A stretch of 64,000 nucleotides of DNA from Gracilaria vermiculophylla (GCA_019155205.2 JAHNZQ020000172.1:207810-271809); one strand, 5' to 3'; counted from the first letter of the stretch, positions 43,782 to 55,406 are shown. Notes: generated from the letters alone by a model not told the origin. Made by a program: numbers and translations.

Positions 43782-46700
43782 AAACATATTTATTTATTCG
43801 TTTAGAATTTCCCTATTTAATCAGAACCATAGTACTAGAACTACAGTACGGTGCCAGCGCTATCATCGCCGCCCTCAGTAAATGGTAAGCAAGGATCCCG
43901 TTCTGAGCCTTCCGCCTACGTCGGCATCATCCTCTCTTGAGGGATATCGGGTATTGTAAGGTTGCTTATCTGCCTTGGTCGCTGAGAGCGCTCATCCTTG
44001 GATATATCACCTGTTTCACTGTTATAGACCTTTTATCAAGATCTTTACGCCTCGCAGTTCTTTACCTCACGGCTACTTCCCCTTTTCCCCATCTTGGTGG
44101 TACACCCCCACGTTGCGAACCGCGCGACTGGCGCTCCGCCTTCCTTATCCATCTTTTTCCTCTAAGGTGGCACCGTACACCCATAACCCCACCTAATCGA
44201 AATCCTTCTTATACCTCTCCGGCTAAGTGCTCCCGGGGCAACCTCGATGTTACACCCAATAATGTCTTTTTTTCCCTCAAGAGGGCTCTACTCCCGAACT
44301 ACCTCTACAGAGGAAGATTCGGACGTGTTCGTGTCCTTTTTCCACTTCCTGGTTAACGTACTACACGTAGTCTACGGCGAACTTCCGCGAGGCGGAGAGA
44401 GCTACCCACGTCGGGGGCAAGTTGAAACCGGCAATCCCCCCTGGTGTGGTTTACTCAGCGCGACGGTTGGAGTGCCGCTGCGTTATACACTGCAACTCTC
44501 AGCCCGAAATGGTCGAAATAACTAAATATATAAATAGCGAAAATACTAAAATAACATTGCAAGGCAAGTGCCATCCTGCACCCAAACTGTAGCCAGCGAG
44601 CCGCGCATGGCTGCCACTCGCGTGCCTGGAGGCCATCCAGTGCTTGTGCTAAGTCGCACCACACGCGCTGCTTCGACTATTACAAAGTCCACCGTGCAAA
44701 TGGACGTGAATCGCCCCTGCGACGTTAACCGTTTTCATATATACGGCCTAACCGGAATCCGTTGAATTGGCAAAGTGCCAAGGAGGGCGTTGCACTTCAT
44801 ATACAGCCGCCCATCTGACAGGGCGCGCACCTCTAAGAGAAAAAGCCATGTCGGAAAGCGGCAATAAGAGCACGCCTGGCTCCCTCAATTCAGTTATTCT
44901 TTCTCGACGGCCCACACGCGCTACTTGCGATTCTCTTTCGAATTTTGCATCCGACGTCTCCGACGACCTCGCGATGTCCAATAGTACTTGGAGCCAGCAC
45001 GCAAGGTGTCCGAACGGCTTCCGCTCGGTTCCAATCCCTTTGCGAAGCCGCACTTCACCTGAAGAGGAAGCACCCGGCGTGCGACTTGGAGATGCGATAG
45101 CCGCTCATTCGGATACTCCGGTCTTGGACTCGACCGACACGGGAAACCGGGCCATGCCGTACAGGCGAATCGGTGCCTTATTCCGCCGGCAGACCCCAGC
45201 ATAACCCTGGCCAACCTACGACGCCATCAAGGCAGCTGACCCGAGGACTCCGGGAGAAGCCCTTATGCTCAGGCACCCTCCGTGGTTCCATCCAATCGCG
45301 GTCCGTGACGGGCCGTTGAATACACAGACAACTCAGGCGACCTCCTGGGAGGGCTTTCCAGAGTGACTAGCATGTCCTGAGACTGGCGCAACCGCATCGC
45401 TGTAACGCCTTCTGCCATTACCCGCCGTCGCAGAGAGTCTTTGGAAGAGGCCCACTTCGGATTGATCCGCATTGCGCACCTCCGGCAGTTACGGGTTCCC
45501 TTCAAGACCCCGATGAAGAACCGTGTGTCTTTTGACATCCTGTTCTACCGTAAACGCAGCGAAGTCGGGTACTGCGGTACGTTTCACCATGGAAGTCGTT
45601 GAGTGGAGAGGCCGCGTCTGGGGGCGCCAGGGGACGTTGTGCTGAAGGCGGCCTTTCATATGAGCTAAATTTGGGTACCTCTCCGGGTAGAGCCGATCGC
45701 GCTTCTTGCAGAATTTCTTCCGCAAAGAGTGGCGTTGGAGAGCCGTAACAGCCATCTTCGTCTCTTCTCATAACACAGAAATCGATCGCATCGCGAGGCA
45801 TTACCGCAGGTTGCAGTATGTCCTAATTCCAGATTTGTGGGGCCTTCTCGTGGAATGCTAGGGATGTTTCGTCGAGCTTTCCCGGGTCCTGACGTACATG
45901 GGCTCCATCATGGTGTACGATCCCTGTATTGGGTACTGGTCCGTCTTCATTATGGATTGGGCGGTTCGCACTGCGCCTTTCATCCTTGCCGATGCGTACG
46001 ACCAATACCATCTTAGGTATGTCCCATCGCACTTGCTAAGATCCACCCGTATCGGGGATATGAAAGTCCCCCTCAGAGGTGAAACCAACCGGGAAAAGAT
46101 GCTGGAATTGCTGTCTTACATTGACCAAGTCCTTTGGGAGGAACTGCCGCGACAGAACTCCCAGCGGCGCCAGCCGCATCTTGTATCCGGTCCCAAAATC
46201 GAGCATACCACCGCGGACGCGGGTGATTTCTTGTATTTCGATTGGTGGGAGTACACGGAGATCAGCCACGCTGAGGCGGAAAACTATCGCAATGCGACCC
46301 GGAGGATCCCGACCGACCACCCTTGTCGATATCTCGATGCCAACAGCTACTACCGCGCTTTTGCGGAGGGTGATTCCTTGGTACATCACGACCCCAGTGT
46401 TGCGGTTTGCGATAATGTTCCACATTCGGATGAATCCATCGAGGGAGTGGACGTGGCGCCTGCCGTGCATTGGTACACCGTTATGGAGGCCTTGGGCGAC
46501 GGGAGCGTTGCCGCTCTGGCGGATGATTCAGAGGGCATTACTCCGGTTGCCCTCTCGCACGTGGCGATAGGTGCGACTCCACCCTTCACGGCGGAAGATA
46601 TCGGTTCTTTCGCGGATTCTGCGGACTCGGTGTCTCAAAGCCATCTCATCGCGCAGTTCCTCAAGGAGGTGGGACTTTGTTCTAGTGAGATTACGTGGAA

Positions 46701-47100
46701 CGTGTCCGCGATGCAGGAGGCCCTTGTAAATCGTCTATGCGGGAGTACTTTGTCTTCCGTGAGGCAGAATTAACCACTATGGGTCATGAGGACTTCCTCA
46801 GATATGGTATCAACGAAGATGCGTGTGACTTGAGTCTCCCAGTGAAAACCCTTGAGGCCTTCTTTGCTTGCACTTGGTCTTGCTCTTTCGCTAAACGCGC
46901 AAGCAGCGAGAATCACCAGCACCTGTCGGGAATTGTGCCATCATCCATGAGAAATATGTGCTCACGGTCCCTCACGGTGCGCGAAGAAATCAGCGAGCTG
47001 GGTGAAAAAACGATGATGGTTAAGACGGGCGGAAAATAGATAGAGGAGTGATAGATAGAGTTCGTATTCCAATATGTAATTTGCACTTTGCAGTTAGATC
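43782..47100 (+). mobile_element. Degenerate LTR-element interior (possible gag region)
   Basis: Next to the LTR, the plus strand carries a broken series of protein-like frames from about 44.8 to 47.0 kb, including the intact ORF at 45898..46773. The stretch at about 44.2-44.4 kb resembles the repeat at 15695..15973. The position after an LTR and the lack of catalytic motifs fit a Gag region, but this is inference. Confidence 0.4.
45898..46773 (+). CDS. 291-residue ORF inside degenerate retroelement, unknown
   Basis: ATG-started and free of stops. The reading is coherent (DWAVRTAPFILADAYDQYHL; DAGDFLYFDWWEYTEISHAE) with no signal peptide, membrane segment or known motif. The reading seems to continue in another frame after about 46750 (SMREYFVFREAELTTMGHED) to 47039, implying a frameshift. 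It may be a Gag-like capsid protein of the surrounding element, or a captured gene. Confidence 0.4.
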   Translation: MGSIMVYDPCIGYWSVFIMDWAVRTAPFILADAYDQYHLRYVPSHLLRSTRIGDMKVPLRGETNREKMLELLSYIDQVLWEELPRQNSQRRQPHLVSGPKIEHTTADAGDFLYFDWWEYTEISHAEAENYRNATRRIPTDHPCRYLDANSYYRAFAEGDSLVHHDPSVAVCDNVPHSDESIEGVDVAPAVHWYTVMEALGDGSVAALADDSEGITPVALSHVAIGATPPFTAEDIGSFADSADSVSQSHLIAQFLKEVGLCSSEITWNVSAMQEALVNRLCGSTLSSVRQN

Positions 47101-47395
47101 GAGCTCTTTCCGTTCTCTCTGTTTCTCAACCCACTTGACCTTGGTCCATAGTCTCCGGCAGTGTCAGTCTCCTCTTGCAGGGATACCCTAACACCGCCAA
47201 GGGGAATAGATGCGAGATTGGCTCTGGCCTACCCTAATTCGGGTCATATCCATACCAGCGGACTTGGTGCTAAACTCGCCTGTAAGTGTCCAATTCATTT
47301 CCAAGAACTCATTCAAGGACGTACTCTTGACTGCACTCTTCCCGGCCCTGCCACGTTAGTATCCCGCCTGAGGCGTCCTGATTCCCTTCGTAGGG

Positions 47396-48860
47396 CTATA
47401 CACCCTTCAGCTGGGTTTCCAAGGAGAGCGTTCGCTCGGTTTCTAAGTCTTCAAGGTCTTCCACACTAGTCTCCTGGGGTTCTGGTAAGGTTCCAGGCTT
47501 GACTTCGGCTGGCCATCCACACGGGGCCTTCCATATTGCGGTTTTCGATTGCTCAGCGGTTGGTGCCACAGCGTCGTCGAAGGAGCCAATTTGCTGCGTC
47601 TGAATTGAGTCCGTGAGACAGGCTCGTTTGCAATCCGCATACGCATCGACGAGGGTGTGGCATCCAACTCCACAGGGCTTTCCGTGGTGTCGTCCGCGAT
47701 TGCATCCCTGAGCGTTTCCTCTTTCGGGGTCCCAGCGATGTTCCCGCGAGCTGTAGGTGGCGCAAAAACGGAGTTCTGTCGCGACGGCAAAGAATTCGGA
47801 TCCTTGAAGAGCGGCCGGCTTCCCTCCCTCACACAGAGCGGCAACTTTTCGGCGCGCCTCCACCATTTAGCGGTTATATACGCCACGGAGAGGTGGGCGG
47901 AGCAGCGTGAGCTGGCGAGCCGGCGTAACCAGGACGCCCGCCAGTTTCGGAACGTCCTAATGTCCCTGCATGGGGTTTGGAAGTACCATATCCTGAGAGA
48001 CAGAGGTGTTTGGAAAGCCAGACACCGGGTCAGAAACGAAGTTGGCCGGTGAGACCTCATATGAGGGAAGAGGCGCTTGGACCACGCAGTCGCTTGACAG
48101 ACGCTCTTGTTTCTCGTAGACAGTAATTACCAATTTATAGCTGTCGGAGGAAACAATTCTAAATCGGCCATCCGCCACGGGCGAGAGCTTATCGTGACTG
48201 GCGCCCTTCGCGGTGTTGAAGAAATATTTGCAGAAAAACACGTAAGTCCCAAAATAAAGACGCTCTTATGAGTTACTGCGCAGGTGGTCATCGAAGTCTC
48301 GGTAGTAAGCGGCTTAAGAGCGTTTCATGGCCGTCCAGGCAACTGGCATGAGCTTGAACATCCAATTCTTCCACCTCAGGCGGTATTTGCCTACGGAAGG
48401 GAACTTATTTGCTTACGCATGTGGTTCCAGTGCCAAGGGCGGGGGCGTACGTGATAACACCAGCTCGAATAGAGTACAGCCGGTGGTTCGGTGTACCTGT
48501 GTCTTGTACGTATATGTCATGGCATCCGTGAAGAGATCCCACGAGGTCGGGTGATCCGCGACATGGTTTTGCAGAGACGCGAGTAGTGTGCGGTTGAACA
48601 ACTCTACCTGCCGTCTTTTTTGCTTGTGATACGTCGTGGTAAAGAGGTTCTTGATCTCCAATATGCGGCAGACGTCCTGGAAAAATCGCGACGCAAACTT
48701 CTTGCCTTTGTCGGATACGTCAGATCTGAATGGCAAGTCGTTTGCACAAAATCATGACGAGCGCTTTGGAACGGGAAACTGGTAAGTCCATGTACTGCGC
48801 ACATGGCAGGAGACGAGGGAAGAGGCCGGTTCTTATCCGCCTGACGCAGCCGTCGCATGA
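47396..48860 (-). pseudogene. Ty3/gypsy integrase and pol C-terminus, degenerate
   Basis: Minus-strand frames give a gypsy integrase: SDKGKKFASRFFQDV with the second catalytic Asp, TTTYHKQ, VELFNRTLLASLQNHV with the catalytic Glu, and TSWDLFTDAMTYTY. Further down is the C-terminal domain (HDKLSPVADGRFRIV). The upstream zinc-finger and first-Asp region is scrambled at 48.7-48.9 kb. Downstream frames (EDLEDLETERTLSLETQ) may be the polyprotein tail. Several frameshifts occur. Reverse transcriptase and RNase H were not found, so the element is 5'-truncated. Confidence 0.8.
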
Positions 48861-49099
48861 TGTCCGTTGGGGATCAAGATGGCGACAGTGGCAGCGAAGA
48901 CATAGAAATAGAGTTAGAAAAAAAGAAAGAGAGAGAGAGCAGGGCATAAAGAATAGAAGGAAGAAAACTGTAAAATATTCGTGCAGTGCGACGACCAAAA
49001 TTGGAAAACTTTGTACAAAATCCATCGAGATCACAGCTACAAAACAGTACACAAAAAAGCATATATAGTATTCATGGTTCAAATACAGTTGCTTGTGCG

Positions 49100-49640
49100 C
49101 GGATGCACTCAACACGCAACTATTGGCGGTCGGCCGAGCAAAGGGAAAGTTGAAGGGATGCAAATGAAGTTCGCCAGCTCTGGCACAGATTTCTTTGGAC
49201 GTGCCTCGAGGCCACCTAACATAGTGGCAAACGTGCACCAACTCGATCAGAGTTAAACTTACTCTACGATTCAGGGAGGATCAATACTGCTAATCATATT
49301 AAAGCATAACATAACTGTTTCACTCACAATGTTTCCCAGAATTCAATATGGCTGACAACAACAAAGCACAACAAGGCTCAAGTGATGCACAAGAAGGCAT
49401 AGCCGTTACGTAAACTCACGAGAGCATGACAGCGCACAAATTCACGGATCGTACGTGTCACCGTCATCCGGTTGCATATACACGCAGCGTTTTTGTCATT
49501 TATGTCAGCACATTATCGCATTACGTCACTGTTTTCATAAGGGCATAAATTCAAGCTTATCGATATGTGTTAGGAACAGCATATGTGCTGCAACTGCGGA
49601 GAGTGTAGCTCATTACAGTTAACAGCAATAAATGCGCTGG
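49100..49640 (+). repeat. Direct repeat, left copy (LTR-like)
   Basis: Shares long blocks with 51090..51535 (for example GTTCGCCAGCTCTGG, ACGTGTCACCGTCATCCG and ATTCAATATGGCTG) in the same orientation, perhaps 80 percent alike. This copy has about 70 extra bases near 49495-49562. The pair may be LTRs of a non-autonomous element; the exact ends could not be set. Confidence 0.7.
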
Positions 49641-49959
49641 CCACGGAATCTATAAATTCTAGAAGCAAGAAATTCTCGTCGGGCTCTACTTGAATGGATA
49701 TCATTCAAACAAGAAACAGATATTTAGTTGTATGAGAGTCAGATTTTTAGATCAGTATGAATAGGGGAGACCGGCAAGGACGCTACCAGTTTCTCCGACA
49801 ATAATTAACAACATATAAATTCAACGCAATCTTTTCGGAAGACCATGCCTACTTTGCAACTACAGCCAATTTGTCGCATGACCCTCCTAAAGCGTTCAAA
49901 GGCGTATACGTTTGAAGCTACGACAGATACATGGCATATTTGGCAGTTCCGTCGCGACG

Positions 49960-50112
49960 GTGCCACGGCGCGACGGCGCGACGGCGCGATGGCGCGACGG
50001 CGCGACGGCGCGACGGCGCGACGGCGCGACGGCGCGACGGCGCGACGGCGCGACGGCGCGACGGCGCGACGGCGCGACGGCGCGACGGCGCGACGGCGCG
50101 ACGGCGCGACAG
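49960..50112. repeat. 8-bp tandem repeat (GCGCGACG), about 18 copies
   Basis: A microsatellite of GCGCGACG units with two single-base variants. Because 8 is not a multiple of 3 and the unit lacks stops, every frame stays open and encodes an eight-residue repeat (for example RRDGATAR), creating long spurious ORFs. Confidence 0.95.
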
Positions 50113-50120
50113 CGCCCCCT

Positions 50121-51027
50121 TTAAAACGGCAGCGCCGGGGCACACGTGACGCCAATGGCACGCGCATCAGCAGAAACAGCAGCCGTATCGTCCCGCCGCC
50201 GTGCCGCTGCGTAGACAGATAACCGCGCTGCAAATGGCGCATTGCTTTTACACTGTTTTCGACGGCGCAGCAGCGCGCGCGCGAGATCCTTGATAGGCCG
50301 CCGTCGGGCCGTGTCCCGCGCAAGCGCGCCGCCGGGGGCACAGCTGCTGCCTTCAAAAGCGCCCACGCCGCGCCGCCACGCCACCCGCTCTTCTTCTCCG
50401 TCCGCACCCACCTCTCCACCACCTCGCCATATGGCCGCTGCTCTTTTTCTGCGGAAACTGTGGGCGCCGGCACACGTCGTGCCGGTGCCCTCCGCCGCAT
50501 CCTCCGTCCGCGCCCTCCACGCCTGCCTCCTCGCCCCCTCCGCTCTCCCGCGCCCGTGCCAGCGCCGGCTCCCATTCTATAGCCGGCGCCGTCGCTCCCC
50601 GGGTCGTCCAGGGCCGTATTGGCGCTGTCTTCGTCCTCGCTCCCACCGCTCTCGACCAAATGAGCTCGAAACAGCTCCTGTAGGCGCTTATCGAATCCAG
50701 CAACGAGTGCAGCCCGCACGATCGCTGCTCAGTCGCTGAACGGATAAGGTGGGACATCCCGCGCACGCCCACTCCGTGCCCAAACTCGAGCCTTTTTACG
50801 CCGTGCGCGTCAACGAGCAGCTTGCCATCACGCACCGCCTCGAGCCTGACTTCGCCGTGCCCTACCTTCACCACCACCCCGCAGTGCATCACCCGCAGTC
50901 CGGGCCTGTTGCACACGTCGGACTGTCTTGAAGTTTTCGGTCTCGTCGCCCTGGATCTTTTGGGGAGCCCCTTACGCTCCGAATCGTCTGAGGAGCCATA
51001 GTACCCGAATTTCAACTTCGTGCACAT
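50121..51027 (-). pseudogene. GC-rich gene fragment between direct repeats, frameshifted
   Basis: On the minus strand an ATG at 51027 opens a coherent reading (SDVCNRPGLRVMHCGVVVKV, then LLVDAHGVKRLEFGHG). Near 50715 it moves to another frame (ALVAGFDKRLQELFRAHLVE, then SEDEDSANTALDDPG), suggesting one lost base, and then becomes low complexity. I recognise no domain. High GC and position between two direct repeats suggest a host gene piece carried by a non-autonomous element. Confidence 0.4.
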
Positions 51028-51089
51028 TCAAATCCAATGAGTGTGAAGCCTCCAGTATAGATCAGGCCCAAAGATAACGTTCAACTGAT

Positions 51090-51535
51090 GTGGGCCCATA
51101 CCCTATTGAAGGTCAGCGGGGCAAAGGGAAATTTGAGGGGATGCATAGGACGTTCGCCAGCTCTGGCTTGGATTTACTTGGACGTGCTTCGAGGGCACCT
51201 AATATAGTGGCAAACGTGCACTAATTCGATCAGAGTTTAACGTACACTACAATTCAGGGGCAATTAATACTGCGAATCATATTAAAGCATTACATAAATG
51301 TCTTACCCACAATGTTACCCACAATTCAATATGGCTGGAATCAACAAAGCAGAGCAAGGCACAAGTGATGGACAACAAGGCATAACCGTTACGTAATCTC
51401 ACGAGAGCATGAAAGTGCACAAATTCATGAATCGTACGTGTCACCGTCATCCGATTCAATAGACAAGCAGCTATATGTGTCCGGAACAGCAATGCGATGC
51501 GAAAGCAGGGAAACTAGCTCATTCCTATTAACAAT
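51090..51535 (+). repeat. Direct repeat, right copy (LTR-like)
   Basis: Counterpart of 49100..49640. The sequence after it contains two CTCATATGAG palindromes (51598 and 51616). Confidence 0.7.
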
Positions 51536-51810
51536 CTCAGCATCCAGCAACACCACATCTATGTTTCGCTAGTGTCTATTGCCCAGGCCGTCTACCTCAT
51601 ATGAGGTAGCCGATTATCTCATATGAGAAAGACTAGATTGCGGAATGCCGATTAAAAAAACCGTTAATTTTTTCCATTTGGCCCGACACGTTGCCCACAA
51701 TCCCCATACATTGCTGGTATATTGGTGCTCCCAATCCTGTTCTACCTTTGCAATCTCATTACTTCTACTTCATATAATTTAGATTTTCAGTCCAGCACCA
51801 GCACGGAAGT

Positions 51811-51886
51811 GGTATCCTAGTTGTTAGGCTGCCACTTCGCGAAGCTGAGTTTGTGAGTTCAACGCGCTGAGGTTCTATCCGATACC
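51811..51886 (+). repeat. tRNA-like sequence, possible SINE head
   Basis: A 76-base stretch starts GGTATCC and ends CGATACC, giving a six-pair acceptor-like stem. Inside are an A-box-like CTAGTTGTTAGG and a B-box-like GGTTCTATCC. The T arm does not pair well, so it is not a functional tRNA gene. It may be a degraded tRNA-derived SINE or chance. Confidence 0.3.
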
Positions 51887-52171
51887 CTAAAGTTCCTTCG
51901 GGAACTCGATAAATTTTTAATAATGCTACTGTCTGCAGTATGTCTTCGGACGCCCACTTGAACATGAGAAAGCATGCAGTGACATCTCAAAAAGGGGAAT
52001 TACGTCAAGGCTAGTAGTTGCCGAACAAGTCTAATGATGCAAGCTAATTGGTAAGGGTCCATGTCAAAAACTGCAAAAGAAAAGAAATAAGACTTTGTTT
52101 AGTAGTGTACTTCTTAATTCATTCATCTGACAACAATTGTCCGTCACGCTTAGCTGACATAACTGCCAGCA

Positions 52172-54281
52172 TTAACGCCGTATTAACGCGTTATCGACAT
52201 CATGGAAGTCCCGTACATGAACGATAAAACAATGGCGACCAGTGTCAGAGTGGCATAGAAAATCGTTATCTTTTTTCTCACCACAAAACCCAGAGCAAAT
52301 AAACTTGGATTTTTTAATTGATTTGCATACACGGCACTGTCCTTGGTAGACTGCGTTTGTCGGAGACCCATCGGCTCGCTTCCGCTTGCAACTCGTCGGC
52401 ATCAGATGTAGGCCCACCTCGCTCAGGCCTTCATGCATACGTTTGTCACGAGGGATGTTAACATCCGTGTCGCGTATACCCACACCGTTGTACGAATTTT
52501 CAATCAGATCTTCTGCCAGTTTTTCATAAAGCACTGTCTGGGACATCATGACGCGCGGACCCATTGAGTGTTTGTACACAAGCAAGGCGTCAACAATGCA
52601 AACGGATAGCAGCGTGATGTTGACTCTGAGAGCCCAGGACTTGACTTCAAATACGTTCTCCAAATTTGGAGAATCTTTCCGACAGCGATTGTGTCTGACG
52701 ATTTGTCCACACGTCCTGTAGTAGTCTTCTGCTACTTGCGGGATGTCAAAGCGAAAATCTACCTTCTTCTTGATCTCGCCATCCTTCCTCCACTTCGATC
52801 TCTCAATGACCTCACCCGGCGAGGTTACTGAACAGGAGCTAATAAAGTATCGTCTCTGCCGATTCACCCAAAGCACTGCCACAAGCTTCATAGCATCTTC
52901 TGGTGATTCACGATTCGCTGACCATACATGGATGATTCCCATGAGCTGATGCCTCTTGTTCTGACAGGAACCTCATTGGATACTGACGAGTCGCTCCCTT
53001 GATAACACCGATGTATTGCATTCTGTACCGCATTGAAGCCTCTCCAGTTGACACAGATGCAAACAACGAATCGCCACAGACCACCCTATCAGTTATTAGA
53101 CAGGGTCTGACGAAGCGTAGAGTGGCCGCAGCAGAGGCGCTAAATTCATCTTCAAAAGCGTGGAACTCAGACCCTGTTGATCCAGTCACAATCTCCAATC
53201 GAAGCATCATTTCACTCTTCCCGCAGGCGGCGGTTCGAATCTTACTCCCGTTCATAGGCTCCCTGTCCAGAGCAACATAATGCGGAAGCCCTACGTCAAT
53301 CCAACCTCCGCCCAATCCATACCACCTGGACATGCTTTCGTCAACACATATTTTTTCAGATGGGGTGACGTACCTTGTGCGATGAGCATTGGTAGCGTCA
53401 ACAAACCCACTTACAACTGACCAACGTGAGTGAGACTAGAGAACATCTGACCTTTCGGACCATGAGCTGAACCGAATGTTGCTCAGAATAGTATCAAATC
53501 TTGCTCGTGACATGAATCTCCCAAAATTATCCACTGGCTTATACTTTCTGAAGCCTTCGGTTCGCCATAAGTCTCTCCTGTTTCCAACTCTGTTCTTTGT
53601 CATCGCGATTAAAACACCAAAGAACTTGAGTATTTCTCCCGGCGTGAGTGGACGATACATAGTCTCATCGATGTTGGCATTACTGAGCCTGACAATCGTG
53701 GTAAGATGCATCAGGGGAAACGTGTACATAAAGAAGTCATATGGCGTAAAGTCACGGGGCGAACTACCGTAAGTGAGCACTTCTCCAACTTGACCATTGA
53801 CCTTCCGGGTTTTACATGGGACCGAGCCGTTGAGAGGATATGACACTTCCCCAAATTTTAACGTGCGGCCATGCTCCACGCAATCTCCATCAATCTCCAC
53901 CGTGTAAGGCTACGTGGGCGTCACGGCTGATGGGGCATTTTGATTCTGCCCATGGTTCTCAAGAGTGATCTCAGTCTCTAGAGGTGTGTCATCCGGATTC
54001 AATGATGCTGCTGTTGTTGAAGAGGGGTCGTCGCGCTTGATGTTAACAAGTTTCAGTGTCACGCGCTAAGTGCGAGACTGAATAAGCCAGTCGACGGTGA
54101 CATATTTCTGACGATGACCGTTACTTTCGGCGATAATGACGTCGATAACTGTCCGAGAAAGCATCTTTAACTTCCAAACCGATTCGAATAGTCTCTTACA
54201 CTCTCCCACTGACGTAAAAAGGGATGCGCCACAAAAGACAGTATTGCCTATGACCAGGCGAAGGTCGGATCGGTTCGGCAT
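52172..54281 (-). pseudogene. piggyBac-type transposase, lightly broken
   Basis: Minus-strand reading gives nearly a whole DDE_Tnp_1_7 transposase. The N-terminal part (KYVTVDWLIQ near 54.1 kb) is separated by stops. The main body (53900 to 52908) includes TPYDFFMYTFPLMHLTTIV and a first catalytic Asp in ICVDESMSRWYG, and is broken only by one TAG at 53436..53438. The second Asp region is CGDSLFASVS. A frameshift near 52930 leads to the last catalytic region (AVLWVNRQRRYFISS) and a Cys-rich C-terminal finger (CRVCKS, CSGFCGEK, HCF). Element ends and the TTAA target were not located. It is the best relative of the relic at 4560..5401. Confidence 0.85.
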
Positions 54282-54342
54282 TTTTTCTTATTTTGAGCTG
54301 AAGAAGGAGGACGAGAAATGGTAAGGAGCCTGACTGAGTGTA

Positions 54343-54663
54343 TATTCTGTTGATAGTTCAAATGGTGAACTGTGCGCCTTGTGTCCCAGGAGAGTATAGG
54401 ACAAATAGCTCATCTGTTTTTCTAACAGGTTATGGGCCCTACTAAACGTTAGGACCCTGGGTTCAATTCCCAGAAGTGGCCTGAGCCTGAGAAATTGGAA
54501 ATGTGTACAGCACTGTTCAAAAGTGGTTACTGTAAGCTTGAGGTCTCGCTTTGTAACGAAGTACAGGGCGAGGGGGCGTGTTGATAGTTCAAATGGTGAA
54601 CTGTGCGCCATGTGTCACAAGAGACTGTAGTGCAAATAGCTCATCTGTTTTTCTAACATATTC
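54343..54663 (+). mobile_element. TRIM (miniature LTR retrotransposon) with target duplication
   Basis: Two direct 80-bp LTRs (54348..54427 and 54579..54658) start TGTTGATAGTTC and end TTCTAACA. Just after the first LTR is a primer-site-like GGTTATGGGCCC. Just before the second is a purine tract (GGGCGAGGGGGCG). The interior is only 151 bp and non-coding, and it carries a T-arm-like CCTGGGTTCAATTCCCAG. The five bases TATTC flank both sides (54343..54347 and 54659..54663), a target duplication. All parts of a TRIM are present. It would depend on an autonomous LTR element for movement. Confidence 0.9.
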
Positions 54664-55080
54664 TTCACAAAGTTAACTTTGCCACTCATCTAGGTTCCTA
54701 TCACCGTCATCTAGTATATGTTGGAGGTTCAAAGCAATAAAATTTTCAATACAATTCTTTTGATGAAATTGTACCTCGTTTTAGGTAGTTCTACATCATA
54801 TGAGGTACATGGTACAATAGACACTTGTTCCGACAGTTGAAAAACGAGCGTCGTACAACCGTCACACATCCAGGCAGGCACTACAACGGCAACAACAGCA
54901 GCTTCTGCCATCTCTGCAATGTAGTCGGGGTCGTTCACCCACTACAGCAACAGCACATGAGCGCGGTGCTAGAGGCGCATGCGTGGAGGTTGAGTCATAT
55001 CATAAAGGGGTCGCACATGTAGGGGAACGAACCGGACCGGACAGCAAAGCTGGCTGCAACTACAACTGTGGCTGCAGCGG
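54664..55080. other. Intergenic
   Basis: No supported gene. It holds one isolated ATCATATGAGG half-palindrome at about 54795. Confidence 0.5.
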
Positions 55081-55320
55081 TTGCAACGATGGGCGATGAT
55101 GCGTGGAGCTAGAGCGACGGTGGCGGCGGTGGCGGTAGTGGCGGTGGAGACGGCGGAAACTGCGGCAGTGGCAGAGGCGGCGGTGGCGGAGACGGCGTTG
55201 GCCGAGATGGAGACGGAAGCCGCGGCTGCAGCGGCCGCGCCGGAGATGGCGGCCGAGACCGCGGTGGTGGCGGCGGCGGTTATGACGGCGGAGGTGGCAG
55301 CGGCGGTGACACCTATAAGA
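55081..55320. repeat. GCG/GGT-rich triplet-like low-complexity tract
   Basis: Imperfect repeats of GGC, GGT, GAG and GTA triplets extend for about 240 bases. ORFs on both strands (Ala/Val/Glu-rich on one, Arg/His-rich on the other) are products of this composition. Confidence 0.85.
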
Positions 55321-55406
55321 ACTGTTGACGATATCCAAATAAAACAATAAACAAATAGAAAACGCTCTGAACTCCGTCGTTCTTCAGCTTACACAGGCAA
55401 AAATGC

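Noticed and set aside
49805..50222. ORFs with arginine-rich octapeptide repeats.
   Set aside because: Products of the 8-bp satellite; open in every frame.
54428..54500. A tRNA gene suggested by CCTGGGTTCAATTCCCAG.
   Set aside because: No acceptor stem or A box; it lies inside the TRIM interior.
55060..55350. Ala/Val-rich and Arg/His-rich ORFs on opposite strands.
   Set aside because: Low-complexity triplet tract without gene features.
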